Positions 17,478 to 24,055 are shown, counted from the first letter of the stretch. The stretch: 64,000 bases of DNA from Raineya sp. (GCA_025454915.1 JALONN010000007.1:62001-126000), one strand, 5' to 3'. A program made the numbers and translations. Notes: generated from the sequence alone by a model not told the origin.

Positions 17478-18545
17478 TTATTCTGCTTTACTTTCAAGAT
17501 ATTTTTCATAGAAAGCATCATTCTGTATCTCAATGAAATCCTTCAAAAACTCAAAGGCTGGTTCATGAAATTCTTCTGTATCCAGATTATGCATGTAAAT
17601 AGCGTTCTGAATAGCATTGAGGGCTTCTAAAGGTTGGGTCTCAGCCAAACGTTGAGCCAATTCAAAGTAAATATCTCCCAACAGGCTATCTTCTTCAATG
17701 GCATCCAATAAAGTATCTAATTCGGGGTTATGTACTTTTGGTTTTAAAATATTGGCACATAAACGTAAGATTCTAGTGATAGAACCTGAGCTTCCAAAAT
17801 CTACTTTAATATTTGACAAAAGCACCCTTTCAGCGATTTCTGGAGTGATATACTCTAATTCTTCTATTTTTTTGAAGGGGACATAACCATCTTCTAATCT
17901 TAAATGCACAAATAAATTCCTCAAACCTTTATTAAAGAAAGGATATTTTTGGTGATAAGCCATCTGCTTCTCTAAATCATCAGGAAAATGCATTTCTAAA
18001 TGAATGCATTGAGAAAGATAAGAGTCTTTTTCAGCAATATGATAGAATTTAGCATAATCCCAGTTATCAGGCTCATCTCTTTTTTCAATACAATTGAAGA
18101 TTTCAGGCAGAATAGCTTCAAAATCAGGGTTATCAAAAACTTTTACAAACTCTTCAATAGTATTTCTATGAGCCAGAATACTATCCAAGTCTTGATTGGT
18201 GTAAGTTTTATTCTTGAGACGTTGATAACTTTTTAATAAAGAATTGACATGATACACCAAAAAACTAGGAAACCATGTTTTAATACTACTTGCAATAGTC
18301 GTAGCATTGCCTTCTTCTTCACTAAAAACAGCAATAGGATAGCTTTCTGGTGATTGATGAAGCATAGGAATATACACCAGATGGTCGTGTCCTGTACCTC
18401 CTATAGAGTACAAACTATCTACTCCAACATTGGGAAAAGGATAATCTGGATTGCAACCCTCAAAAGAATGATACCAATTCAGGTCAAGACCTCTAATAGC
18501 ATCTAGGTTGATTAAGTATTTCTCAAATTCAGGGTAAAAAGCCAT
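17478..18545 (-). CDS. Conserved hypothetical protein (355 aa)
   Basis: I do not recognise this protein with confidence. It has no signal peptide or membrane segments and is acidic, with features of a soluble cytoplasmic protein. The N-terminal region (YSIGGTGHDHLVYIPMLHQ, IAVFSEEEGNATTIASSIKTWF) has a faint SMI1/KNR4-like character, a fold found in cell-wall regulation and in immunity proteins. The C-terminal half is alpha-helical and might be repeat-like (ELAQRLAETQPLEALNAIQNAI). It stands alone between the tRNA-Pro terminator and a divergent exported-protein gene. The SMI1 suggestion is weak. Confidence 0.7.
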   Translation of the reverse strand: MAFYPEFEKYLINLDAIRGLDLNWYHSFEGCNPDYPFPNVGVDSLYSIGGTGHDHLVYIPMLHQSPESYPIAVFSEEEGNATTIASSIKTWFPSFLVYHVNSLLKSYQRLKNKTYTNQDLDSILAHRNTIEEFVKVFDNPDFEAILPEIFNCIEKRDEPDNWDYAKFYHIAEKDSYLSQCIHLEMHFPDDLEKQMAYHQKYPFFNKGLRNLFVHLRLEDGYVPFKKIEELEYITPEIAERVLLSNIKVDFGSSGSITRILRLCANILKPKVHNPELDTLLDAIEEDSLLGDIYFELAQRLAETQPLEALNAIQNAIYMHNLDTEEFHEPAFEFLKDFIEIQNDAFYEKYLESKAE

Positions 18546-18669
18546 ATCAATTTCTATTTATAGAACATAGATAGTGTTTTTCTAAAATAAACAAATAAAA
18601 GCCTCAGAAAAAATAGAATAAATCTTGTTTTAAGCATAAATTTTGAGGGTATATACCAAATTGTCTTTT

Positions 18670-19881
18670 ATGAAACTACTCAAAATAATATTGATACTAC
18701 TGATACTGGTAATTTTGCCATATCAGGTTTCTGCTGAACCTCTGTATATAGAGTTTGGAGAGATGATTTCCAAAACAAAAACCATTGTAATAGCCGAATA
18801 TTTGGGTGCTACTTATCCAAATGCTGAGATCATAGATAGTTATAAATTGCTTGTAAAAGAAGTAATTTGGGGGAATATCAAAGACAAAATCATTACAGTA
18901 AGAAGGGGACAAGGAGGGGTTGAATACGGACTAAAACCTAATACAATTTGTGTGGCATTCATCAATCAAGAGGGAGGTTTTGAATGGGTAGCTACACCCC
19001 ATCAGAAAAATGCAGATATACAGAGTTCAAGCCTATATTTGAGAGGTTTTTATGACTATAATGCTTATTTGATATATCCATCATTGGTTACAGTTCATCA
19101 AATCAGAGAATACCTTCAAAAAGGTTCTATGAGTTATTATTTGAAGGGAAATCTACACTTTTTTTCTTCGGAAGAGAAAAAAATGAAAGCAGGTAAAACA
19201 AGTTTTGATATAGAATATATTTATCAGCCTAAAAACAGCAAAAATACTGTTAAAGCAGAAAATTTACCTATCAAAGACTTTCCAAAACAAGGATATGCTT
19301 CTTTAGGAGCTTGGGAAGAGCCTGTGGTCAGTATCGTCTATGAGTCCAACCTGATTCGTCCGTTGAAGTTTGGAGGCAGAGTGCAAGCTCTAAAAGATAA
19401 TAAAAACACTTTTGAAGTTCTTTTCTATGTAGAAGAGTTAGATGAAATTACAGAAAATATGTTTTTTGAATACCTGAATCATGAGGCTTACGGATATTTA
19501 TATTATGAAGTATTGGTACAGACAGAAAAAGGAGAAAATTTTAAACTCATGTGTCAGGAAAATAAGGCAGGTGAGGAGCTAGTAGACTCCAAAGGAATGC
19601 GTTATCGTTATAAAAGTTTTTCTGAGGATAAAATTATTTTCAATTATAAAGAAGGTAAAGAACTCATTCTAGAATATATTCCATTAAATCTAACCCAAGA
19701 CAAGATGCTATATACAAGAGGAGTGCTAGCAAAGTTTATCAGACAACTGAAATTGAGTAGCTTATCTGCTAGAATTTATGAGAAAGATGCTCAAAGAGAA
19801 ATACTTGTTGGAAATTATACCCTCACACTCAAAAGAACTCTTTTTGGACCTAACCTGAATTTTAAGCCTGATAAAAGATAA
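18670..19881 (+). CDS. Exported hypothetical protein (403 aa)
   Basis: The start at ATG 18670 gives a clean signal peptide (MKLLKIILILLILVILPYQVSA, residues 1-22); an upstream TTG at 18643 would put nine extra residues before it. The N-terminal region (IVIAEYLGATYPNAEIIDSYKLLVKEVIWGNIKDKIITVRRGQGG) resembles small beta-domains in exported proteins, where a phrase of the type 'rate of x by y' is not interpretable further. No catalytic motif is seen in the remaining 300 residues. Periplasmic or outer-membrane location is expected. I do not recognise a family. Confidence 0.72.
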   Translation: MKLLKIILILLILVILPYQVSAEPLYIEFGEMISKTKTIVIAEYLGATYPNAEIIDSYKLLVKEVIWGNIKDKIITVRRGQGGVEYGLKPNTICVAFINQEGGFEWVATPHQKNADIQSSSLYLRGFYDYNAYLIYPSLVTVHQIREYLQKGSMSYYLKGNLHFFSSEEKKMKAGKTSFDIEYIYQPKNSKNTVKAENLPIKDFPKQGYASLGAWEEPVVSIVYESNLIRPLKFGGRVQALKDNKNTFEVLFYVEELDEITENMFFEYLNHEAYGYLYYEVLVQTEKGENFKLMCQENKAGEELVDSKGMRYRYKSFSEDKIIFNYKEGKELILEYIPLNLTQDKMLYTRGVLAKFIRQLKLSSLSARIYEKDAQREILVGNYTLTLKRTLFGPNLNFKPDKR

Positions 19882-19950
19882 TACACTATAATCTGTTCAC
19901 GTTATTTAATCAAACACAAACATTCTACTTTACTTAATCAATGTTCAGTT

Positions 19951-21075
19951 ATGATTAAAAAACGTTTATCTACGTTAGCTATAGCACTTTTTTGTAGTGC
20001 AAATATGGCTTTTGCTCAAGGTCAGCTTACTTTGCCTACTGAAGGTGGAAGTAAAAAAGCAATGGTGACAGAGTTTATTGGTCTAACAGAGATTTCTGTG
20101 GCATATGGTCGTCCTGCTGTAAAAGGACGTGAAGGCAAAATCTGGGGTGATATAGTTCCGTTTGGCAACACCGATTTGGGCTTTGGAACAAGCAAATCTT
20201 CTCCTTGGCGTGCAGGAGCCAACGAAAATACAGTTGTTTCTTTTTCTACGGATGTAAAAGTAGAAGGTAAGCCTTTGAAAGCTGGAAAATATGGCTTATT
20301 TATGACGGTTGTATCTGAAAATGAGGTAACTGTTATTTTTTCTAAAAACTCTCAGGCATGGGGAAGCTATTTTTATGACCCTGCTAATGATGCTCTTCAG
20401 GTAACTGTAAAGCCCAAAAAAGCAGATGCCAGCAAAGAGTTTTTGGAATATGAATTTATGAACCAAACTAGAAATTCTGCGGATATTGTATTGGCTTGGG
20501 AAAAATGGCAAATCCCTTTCAAAGTAGAAGTAGATGTAACTAATACTGTGTTAGCTTCCATTCGTGAGGAACTCAAAAGTGTAAAAGGTTTTGAGTGGCA
20601 ATCGTGGAATCAGGCAGCAAATTATTGTTTGCGTAATAATACAAACTTAGAAGAAGGCTTGATTTGGGCTGAAAATGCAATTTCTCTTAGAGGTACAGGA
20701 GAAAAAAACTTTACAACACTTTCTACAAAGGCAATGATTCTGGCAAGATTAGGTAAGCAGGCAGAAGCAGACGCTCTCATGAAAGAAGCTTTGCCAATGG
20801 GTGCCATGATGGAGGTGCATGGCTATGGTAGACAACTCATCACCCAAAAGAAATACAATGAGGCTTTAGAAGTATTTAAAATGAATGCTAAGAAAAACCC
20901 CACCAGTTGGACACCCAGTTGGGGACTTGCCAGAGGCTATTCGGTAGTGGGTGACTTTAAAAATGCCCTAAAATATGCAGAACTAGCCCTTACACAAAAA
21001 CCTGATGAACAAAACAAAAAGAATATTGAAAACGCTATCCCTAAATTAAAAGAGAAAAAAGATATTAATCAGTAA
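19951..21075 (+). CDS. Exported DUF2911 protein with TPR tail
   Basis: The 374-residue protein has a signal peptide (MIKKRLSTLAIALFCSANMAFAQ) followed by a DUF2911 domain (about residues 30-180) recognised by VAYGRPAVKGREGKIWGD, VPFG and WRAGANENTVVSFSTDVKVEGK. The C-terminal region (about 200-370) is made of tetratricopeptide-like helices (YNEALEVFKMNAKKNPTSW, NALKYAELALTQKPDEQN). DUF2911 is common in Bacteroidota exported proteins; its function is not established. An intrinsic terminator follows at 21102-21137. Confidence 0.85.
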   Translation: MIKKRLSTLAIALFCSANMAFAQGQLTLPTEGGSKKAMVTEFIGLTEISVAYGRPAVKGREGKIWGDIVPFGNTDLGFGTSKSSPWRAGANENTVVSFSTDVKVEGKPLKAGKYGLFMTVVSENEVTVIFSKNSQAWGSYFYDPANDALQVTVKPKKADASKEFLEYEFMNQTRNSADIVLAWEKWQIPFKVEVDVTNTVLASIREELKSVKGFEWQSWNQAANYCLRNNTNLEEGLIWAENAISLRGTGEKNFTTLSTKAMILARLGKQAEADALMKEALPMGAMMEVHGYGRQLITQKKYNEALEVFKMNAKKNPTSWTPSWGLARGYSVVGDFKNALKYAELALTQKPDEQNKKNIENAIPKLKEKKDINQ

Positions 21076-21101
21076 TGAGTTATCAATGATACATGCAATG
21101 A

Positions 21102-21140
21102 AAACCTATAAGATTTCTAAAATTTTATAGGTTTCTTGTT
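21102..21140 (+). terminator. Rho-independent terminator after DUF2911 gene
   Basis: AAACCTATAA (21102-21111) pairs with TTATAGGTTT (21125-21134), followed by a T-rich tract (CTTGTTTT). Confidence 0.65.
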
Positions 21141-21175
21141 TTATAAAAATATGCTATTTCTAAACATTCGTCCTA

Positions 21176-21197
21176 ATTAGATGTTATAACATCTAAT
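21176..21197. promoter_or_regulatory. 22-bp perfect palindrome, candidate operator
   Basis: ATTAGATGTTA is followed at once by its exact reverse complement TAACATCTAAT. It lies 42-63 nt before the start of the STAS-like gene. No U-run follows, so it is not a terminator. A dimeric repressor or activator site is the simplest reading. Confidence 0.5.
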
Positions 21198-21238
21198 CCT
21201 TCAATATTTTTAATGTTTAATTATTATTAAAATTAGTT

Positions 21239-21667
21239 ATGAATGCTTTAGAAACAGAAAAAATCGTGATTTCAAGTAGTAAATTTTTAGAAGCTGTTTA
21301 CTCTGTATCAGATAATTTTATTATCTGTACTACAAAATCGGAGTATATCCCGATGGAAGATTTCCAGAATCATTTTAATACAGTTGGAAGTTTCATCAAA
21401 AAGAATAAAACTGTGAAGTTTATTTTTGACAAAAGCTCTCTAAAAGTTTTTCACCAGCCCTCTATGGAGTGGTATCATACTATTTGGAAAAAAGAAATGG
21501 CAAATTATGGATTGAAGTCTTATCGTAAAATATTGCCCAATCTGCAATACTTCAAGATGAGTGTAAAAATAGGAAAAGAACGTATTATCAAAGAAAATCC
21601 TGACTTTAGGTTCGAGGACTACGATATACAATACTACGATACACTCAAAGAAGCTCTTTTATACTAA
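21239..21667 (+). CDS. Small soluble protein, possibly SpoIIAA/STAS-like
   Basis: The protein has 142 residues, no signal peptide and no membrane segment. The pattern FIICTTKSEYIPMEDFQNHFNTVGSFIKKNKTVKFIFDKSSLKVFHQPSMEWYHTIWKKEM alternates beta strands and helices, similar to the SpoIIAA-like/STAS fold. In that fold a conserved FIFDKSSL segment would lie at the strand-helix turn where STAS antagonists are phosphorylated. If so, it could be an antagonist in a partner-switching network with a SpoIIE-type phosphatase. The assignment is by pattern only. The gene has a 22-bp palindrome upstream and a strong terminator downstream, so it is a single-gene unit. Confidence 0.65.
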   Translation: MNALETEKIVISSSKFLEAVYSVSDNFIICTTKSEYIPMEDFQNHFNTVGSFIKKNKTVKFIFDKSSLKVFHQPSMEWYHTIWKKEMANYGLKSYRKILPNLQYFKMSVKIGKERIIKENPDFRFEDYDIQYYDTLKEALLY

Positions 21668-21690
21668 AAACTATATTTTTGAGAGATTTT

Positions 21691-21728
21691 ACAAAGTCGC
21701 TTCAATTTTTGAAACGACTTTGTTTTTT
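21691..21728 (+). terminator. Rho-independent terminator after STAS-like gene
   Basis: ACAAAGTCG and TTCAA (21691-21705) pair with TTGAA and CGACTTTGT, one mismatch, followed by TTTTTT. It runs up to the convergent gene's stop codon at 21727. Confidence 0.85.
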
Positions 21729-22107
21729 AATAGGTGATTTTCCCTTTTGCAATTTGCTCAGTAATGCTACTAAAAAGAGGGTTTCTGCCTGACTGCCACT
21801 TGCCATCTCTGTAAATAAGGGTAAAATATTTTTTCAGTTCGCCTGCTTTTTGAATGCTGATACGCAAACTGTCATTTTCGTTGGGTTCATACTCAAAATC
21901 GAAAATATTGGATTGGTTGAGTTGCTCCACAAGGCTTTCAGGCGTTATACCATTGCCTAAATCGCTAGCTGGGGGTAGAATTTTACCTACAAACTTTCCT
22001 TCTTTTTGTCCTAAAAATCGGGTGAGTACCCAGACATAATCACTCTCCAAGATTTCTTCTTCTGAGCCACATGCACAAAGAATAAACTGATGATTCTGAT
22101 TACACAT
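21727..22107 (-). CDS. Hypothetical protein (126 aa)
   Basis: The protein is small, soluble and not recognised. The N-terminus (MCNQNHQFILCACGSEEE) has three cysteines that could bind a metal, although it does not form a standard zinc motif. The rest (FDFEYEPNENDSLRISIQKAGELKKYFTLIYRDGKWQSGRNP) looks like a compact beta-rich domain. It starts 8 nt after the stop of the exported protein gene upstream, so the two are cotranscribed. Confidence 0.65.
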   Translation of the reverse strand: MCNQNHQFILCACGSEEEILESDYVWVLTRFLGQKEGKFVGKILPPASDLGNGITPESLVEQLNQSNIFDFEYEPNENDSLRISIQKAGELKKYFTLIYRDGKWQSGRNPLFSSITEQIAKGKITY

Positions 22108-22115
22108 AAGAATAG

Positions 22116-22823
22116 TTATGGTTGAGAGCTTTTAAGAACATGAACTAATAAATATCCCAAATGTCTATCAACGGGAAGCATCTGACCAACACTAAAAGCA
22201 AGCCCAACAACTCCTATTAGTACTGCAGGAGCAGCATTTGACCTGTCTAAAATAAAGAACAGAGCCGACTGGCTTTTTTCTCTCTTTACAACAAACGTCG
22301 AAATACCCTTAGTCAGTGTGATTTCCTGTCCTTCCTGTAATTCTTGTCTATAAAAAGAACCTGCTTTAATTTCATCTTTTTTGTCATTCACTTTAAAACC
22401 CAAATTATCACCAGACTTTCTTAAATCTCCAAAAACATAAACGACATTACTTTCATGGTTTTTAGCGTTTTTCTTCAAAGCGGAATCTGTACCATGATAA
22501 ATATGGAGAGTTAAAGTAAATTCATTTGAATCACCAACTCTTTTAAAATCTTGTACACCAAATGAATTTGCTCCCAATTTCAAAGCTTTTTTGCGAATTT
22601 TATCATATAACATGCGTATATCTCCTTTATTTCTTTTGCCTGTGGCTCTTATTGTGGCTATAAACTGGAAATCTGTGGAGTCTGTTGAGGGTTCTATAAA
22701 AGCAAAAACTTTCTTTTTATTCTTCTGAGTAGGCTGAAAATTAGATTGTTTAAGCACTTCAATATCCTGAGCAACAAGATGATAAGAAAATAAAAACAAG
22801 AATAAACTAAAACTTAATTTCAT
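22116..22823 (-). CDS. Exported/membrane hypothetical protein (235 aa)
   Basis: A signal peptide is visible (MKLSFSLFLFLFSYHLVAQ). The mature part contains a stretch (DFQFIATIRATGKRNKGDIRMLYDKIRKKALKLGANSFGVQDFKR) that resembles small alpha/beta secreted domains, and a hydrophobic segment near residues 195-215 (PAVLIGVVGLAFSVGQML) that may be a membrane anchor. No family is recognised. It is the first gene of a two-gene unit with the 126-residue protein downstream. Confidence 0.65.
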   Translation of the reverse strand: MKLSFSLFLFLFSYHLVAQDIEVLKQSNFQPTQKNKKKVFAFIEPSTDSTDFQFIATIRATGKRNKGDIRMLYDKIRKKALKLGANSFGVQDFKRVGDSNEFTLTLHIYHGTDSALKKNAKNHESNVVYVFGDLRKSGDNLGFKVNDKKDEIKAGSFYRQELQEGQEITLTKGISTFVVKREKSQSALFFILDRSNAAPAVLIGVVGLAFSVGQMLPVDRHLGYLLVHVLKSSQP

Positions 22824-22903
22824 AGTGTTTGTTATTTGGTGAAAATTAAAATGAATTTTTCTGCAAAAATAAAAAAATCAATTATAATATTCACTATATC
22901 TTG

Positions 22904-22986
22904 TACCGATAGAGGGACTCGAACCCTCACTTCCATAAAGGAGGCAGGTTTTGAAGCTGCTGTGTTTGCCATTACACCATATCGGT
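22904..22986 (-). tRNA. tRNA-Leu(CAA), class II, array member 1
   Basis: 83 nt. Acceptor ACCGATA/TATCGGT with discriminator A; D-stem GTGT/ACAC; anticodon loop TTCAAAA (anticodon CAA, 22951-22953); long variable arm; T-stem GAGGG/CCCTC with loop TTCGAGT. The innermost anticodon-stem pair is a C-C mismatch (GCAGC/CCTGC). The D-loop (AATGGCAA) is not the usual leucine type. It is the last gene of the array in the direction of transcription. Confidence 0.85.
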
Positions 22987-22995
22987 ATAAAAAAG

Positions 22996-23069
22996 TACCC
23001 CAACTAGGATTCGAACCTAGAGAAAACAGTTTCTGAGGCTGCTACGTTTGCCAGTTACGCCATTGGGGC
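22996..23069 (-). tRNA. Class I tRNA with leucine anticodon CAG, array member 2
   Basis: 74 nt. Acceptor GCCCCAA/TTGGGGT (first pair G-U), discriminator A; D-stem GCGT/ACGT; anticodon loop CTCAGAA (CAG, 23033-23035) on stem GCAGC/ACTGT with a C-A mismatch at the loop end; 5-nt variable loop; T-stem CTAGG/CCTAG. The short variable loop is not leucine-like; the anticodon is. The amino acid attached cannot be told from sequence. Confidence 0.82.
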
Positions 23070-23081
23070 ATATAATTTTTG

Positions 23082-23168
23082 TGCCAATAGAGGGACTCGA
23101 ACCCTCACTTCCTTTCAAGGAAAACAGATTTTAAGTCTGTCATGTCTACCAATTCCAAACATATTGGC
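23082..23168 (-). tRNA. tRNA-Leu(TAA), class II, array member 3
   Basis: 87 nt. Acceptor GCCAATA/TATTGGC with discriminator A; leucine-type D-loop (GAATTGGTAGA); fully paired anticodon stem ACAGA/TCTGT; loop CTTAAAA (TAA, 23131-23133); long variable arm with TTCC/GGAA; T-stem GAGGG/CCCTC. The D-stem appears to carry an extra base. It is the most canonical leucine tRNA of the array. Confidence 0.9.
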
Positions 23169-23174
23169 AATTTG

Positions 23175-23248
23175 TACCCCAACTGGGATTCGAACCCAGA
23201 GAAAACAGTTTCTAAGGCTGCTACGTTTGCCAGTTACACCATTGGGGC
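23175..23248 (-). tRNA. Class I tRNA with leucine anticodon TAG, array member 4
   Basis: 74 nt, nearly identical to member 2 outside the anticodon. Acceptor GCCCCAA/TTGGGGT (G1-U72), discriminator A; anticodon loop CTTAGAA (TAG, 23212-23214) on GCAGC/ACTGT; 5-nt variable loop; T-stem CTGGG/CCCAG. The T-stem differs from member 2 by a compensated change (CTAGG/CCTAG to CTGGG/CCCAG), which argues for maintained structure. Confidence 0.83.
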
Positions 23249-23260
23249 TTTATATAGTTG

Positions 23261-23343
23261 TACCAATAGAGAGACTCGAACTCTCATTCCACAAAGGAGG
23301 CAGTTTCTTAGGCTGCTGTGTCTACCAATTCCACCATACTGGT
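23261..23343 (-). tRNA. tRNA-Leu(AAG), class II, array member 5
   Basis: 83 nt. Acceptor ACCAGTA/TATTGGT (one G-U), discriminator A; leucine-type D-arm (GTGGAATTGGTAGACAC); anticodon loop CTAAGAA (AAG, 23307-23309) on GCAGC/ACTGC with a C-A mismatch; long variable arm; T-stem GAGAG/CTCTC. A34 would need conversion to inosine, or unmodified superwobble, to read more than CUU. Confidence 0.87.
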
Positions 23344-23350
23344 ATAAAAG

Positions 23351-23423
23351 TACCCCAACTAGGATTCGAACCCAGAAAAACAGTGTCTAAAACTGCTATG
23401 TTTGCCAATTACACCATTGGGGC
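23351..23423 (-). tRNA. Class I tRNA with leucine anticodon TAG, array member 6
   Basis: 73 nt. Acceptor GCCCCAA/TTGGGGT; D-stem GTGT/ACAT, a compensated variant of GCGT/ACGT in member 2; fully paired anticodon stem GCAGT/ACTGT; loop TTTAGAC (TAG, 23387-23389); short variable loop; T-stem CTGGG/CCTAG with one G-U. The second class I copy with the TAG anticodon. Confidence 0.82.
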
Positions 23424-23433
23424 ATGTATTTTG

Positions 23434-23518
23434 TACCGATAGAGGGAGTCGAACCCTCACTTCCTTTCAAGGAAAACAGTGTTTAAGACTGCTGTGTTTG
23501 CCGTTACACCATATCGGT
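23434..23518 (-). tRNA. tRNA-Leu(TAA), class II, array member 7
   Basis: 85 nt. Acceptor ACCGATA/TATCGGT, discriminator A; D-stem GTGT/ACAC with loop AACGGCAA; anticodon stem GCAGT/ACTGT; loop CTTAAAC (TAA, 23483-23485); long variable arm (TTTCC/GGAAG); T-stem GAGGG/CCCTC. Shares its acceptor stem with member 1 and its variable arm with member 3, as if assembled by recombination. Confidence 0.85.
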
Positions 23519-23523
23519 ATGAG

Positions 23524-23597
23524 TACCCTAACTAGGATTCGAACCTAGAAAAAACAGTTTCTTAGACTGTTGCGTTTGCCCATTTCGTCATTAGGGT
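23524..23597 (-). tRNA. Class I tRNA with leucine anticodon AAG, array member 8
   Basis: 74 nt and first in transcription order. Acceptor ACCCTAA/TTAGGGT, discriminator A; anticodon stem ACAGT/ACTGT; loop CTAAGAA (AAG, 23561-23563); 5-nt variable loop; T-stem CTAGG/CCTAG. The D-stem (ACGA/ACGC) pairs poorly, so this copy may be partly degenerate. It is the most divergent class I member. Confidence 0.72.
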
Positions 23598-23771
23598 ATA
23601 TAAAAATTGTATTTTTCTAATATTTTATTTTTGAATAAACATACTTCTCCTGCCTCCCAAAATATATGATTTTGGAGTAAAATATTGAAAGATAAATCCG
23701 AATTTTGAGGCTATGGTAAGATTAAATGTGAGTAGCTACTTCACCCATTCTACCAAAACCAGAGGCAATAA
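23598..23771. other. Non-coding spacer between tRNA array and small-peptide gene
   Basis: No supportable gene. The spacer holds a hairpin CCAAAAT/ATTTTGG (23657-23675) and an imperfect longer hairpin in which GGTA (23715-23718) and GTGA (23728-23731) pair with TCAC (23741-23744) and TACC (23751-23754). Neither is followed by a U-run. It may contain the array promoter or a structured leader; I see nothing more. Confidence 0.4.
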
Positions 23772-23801
23772 AAAAAGCCCCTAAATTGCTTCAGGGGCTT
23801 T
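23772..23801 (-). terminator. Rho-independent terminator of the small-peptide gene
   Basis: AAGCCCCT (23775-23782) pairs with AGGGGCTT (23793-23800). On the minus strand it is followed by a run of U (plus-strand A-run 23771-23776). It comes 27 nt after the peptide's stop codon. Confidence 0.88.
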
Positions 23802-23827
23802 ATATAGATATATAAATGATGCACAAA

Positions 23828-23911
23828 TTACGCATACAGATAGCCCCCGCTACTCGATAAGAGTAAACCTAACAGGCTGAGCAATGCGATATGTGTGTAG
23901 TTCTTTTTCAT
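23828..23911 (-). CDS. 27-residue hydrophobic small peptide
   Basis: The reading frame encodes 27 residues: a basic N-terminus (MKKNYTH), a hydrophobic helix (IALLSLLGLLLSSSG) and the end GYLYA, then TAA. It looks like a small membrane peptide or a bare signal-peptide-like segment. Evidence for a real gene is the flanking signals: an ideal Bacteroidota promoter (TTTG, 20 nt, TACCTTTG) ends 4 nt before the ATG, and a strong terminator follows 27 nt after the stop. The transcript would be only about 130 nt and leaderless or nearly so. Function unknown; toxin-like peptides and small membrane regulators have this form. Confidence 0.68.
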   Translation of the reverse strand: MKKNYTHIALLSLLGLLLSSSGGYLYA

Positions 23912-23915
23912 GTTA

Positions 23916-23947
23916 CAAAGGTAATATACGGTTTTGTATTCTCCAAA
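23916..23947 (-). promoter_or_regulatory. Bacteroidota promoter of the small-peptide gene
   Basis: On the minus strand TTTG (23944-23947), exactly 20 nt, then TACCTTTG (23916-23923), which fits TTTG-N19-21-TAnnTTTG. The ATG at 23911 lies at or just after the expected start of transcription, implying a leaderless mRNA. Confidence 0.8.
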
Positions 23948-24055
23948 TTTTTTGATAAAAATTTTTGTATTTTTTTTAGTTTTTAATCAAATATGCTTTG
24001 AGAAAATATACTAATAGGTTTATTTTGTTATTTTTAAAAGGAAAATAATTTACTT

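Larger units (their letters stand above)
22904..23597 (-). repeat. Eight-gene tandem tRNA array alternating class I and class II
   Basis: Eight tRNA genes lie head to tail with spacers of 5-18 nt in a 694-bp block. Class I and class II molecules alternate four times, which suggests amplification of a two-gene unit. All eight anticodons are leucine anticodons. No protein-coding gene interrupts the block. A common transcript is likely, but I could not find a convincing promoter in the AT-rich sequence just above 23597. Confidence 0.85.

Noticed and set aside
22836..23442. Plus-strand reading frames through the tRNA array encoding repeated peptides such as RGTRTLT and QLGFEPR
   Set aside because: They are reverse-complement translations of the tRNA T-arms and acceptor stems. 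The cloverleaf folding explains the sequence fully.
23714..23784. Plus-strand 23-codon frame starting at ATG 23714 and ending in the terminator stem
   Set aside because: No promoter with correct spacing was found, and the frame is better explained as spacer. The minus-strand peptide gene next to it has clear signals.
23712..23801. Minus-strand frame reading through the terminator into RMGEVATHI
   Set aside because: It has no start codon with a promoter and crosses a strong terminator, so it is not a gene.
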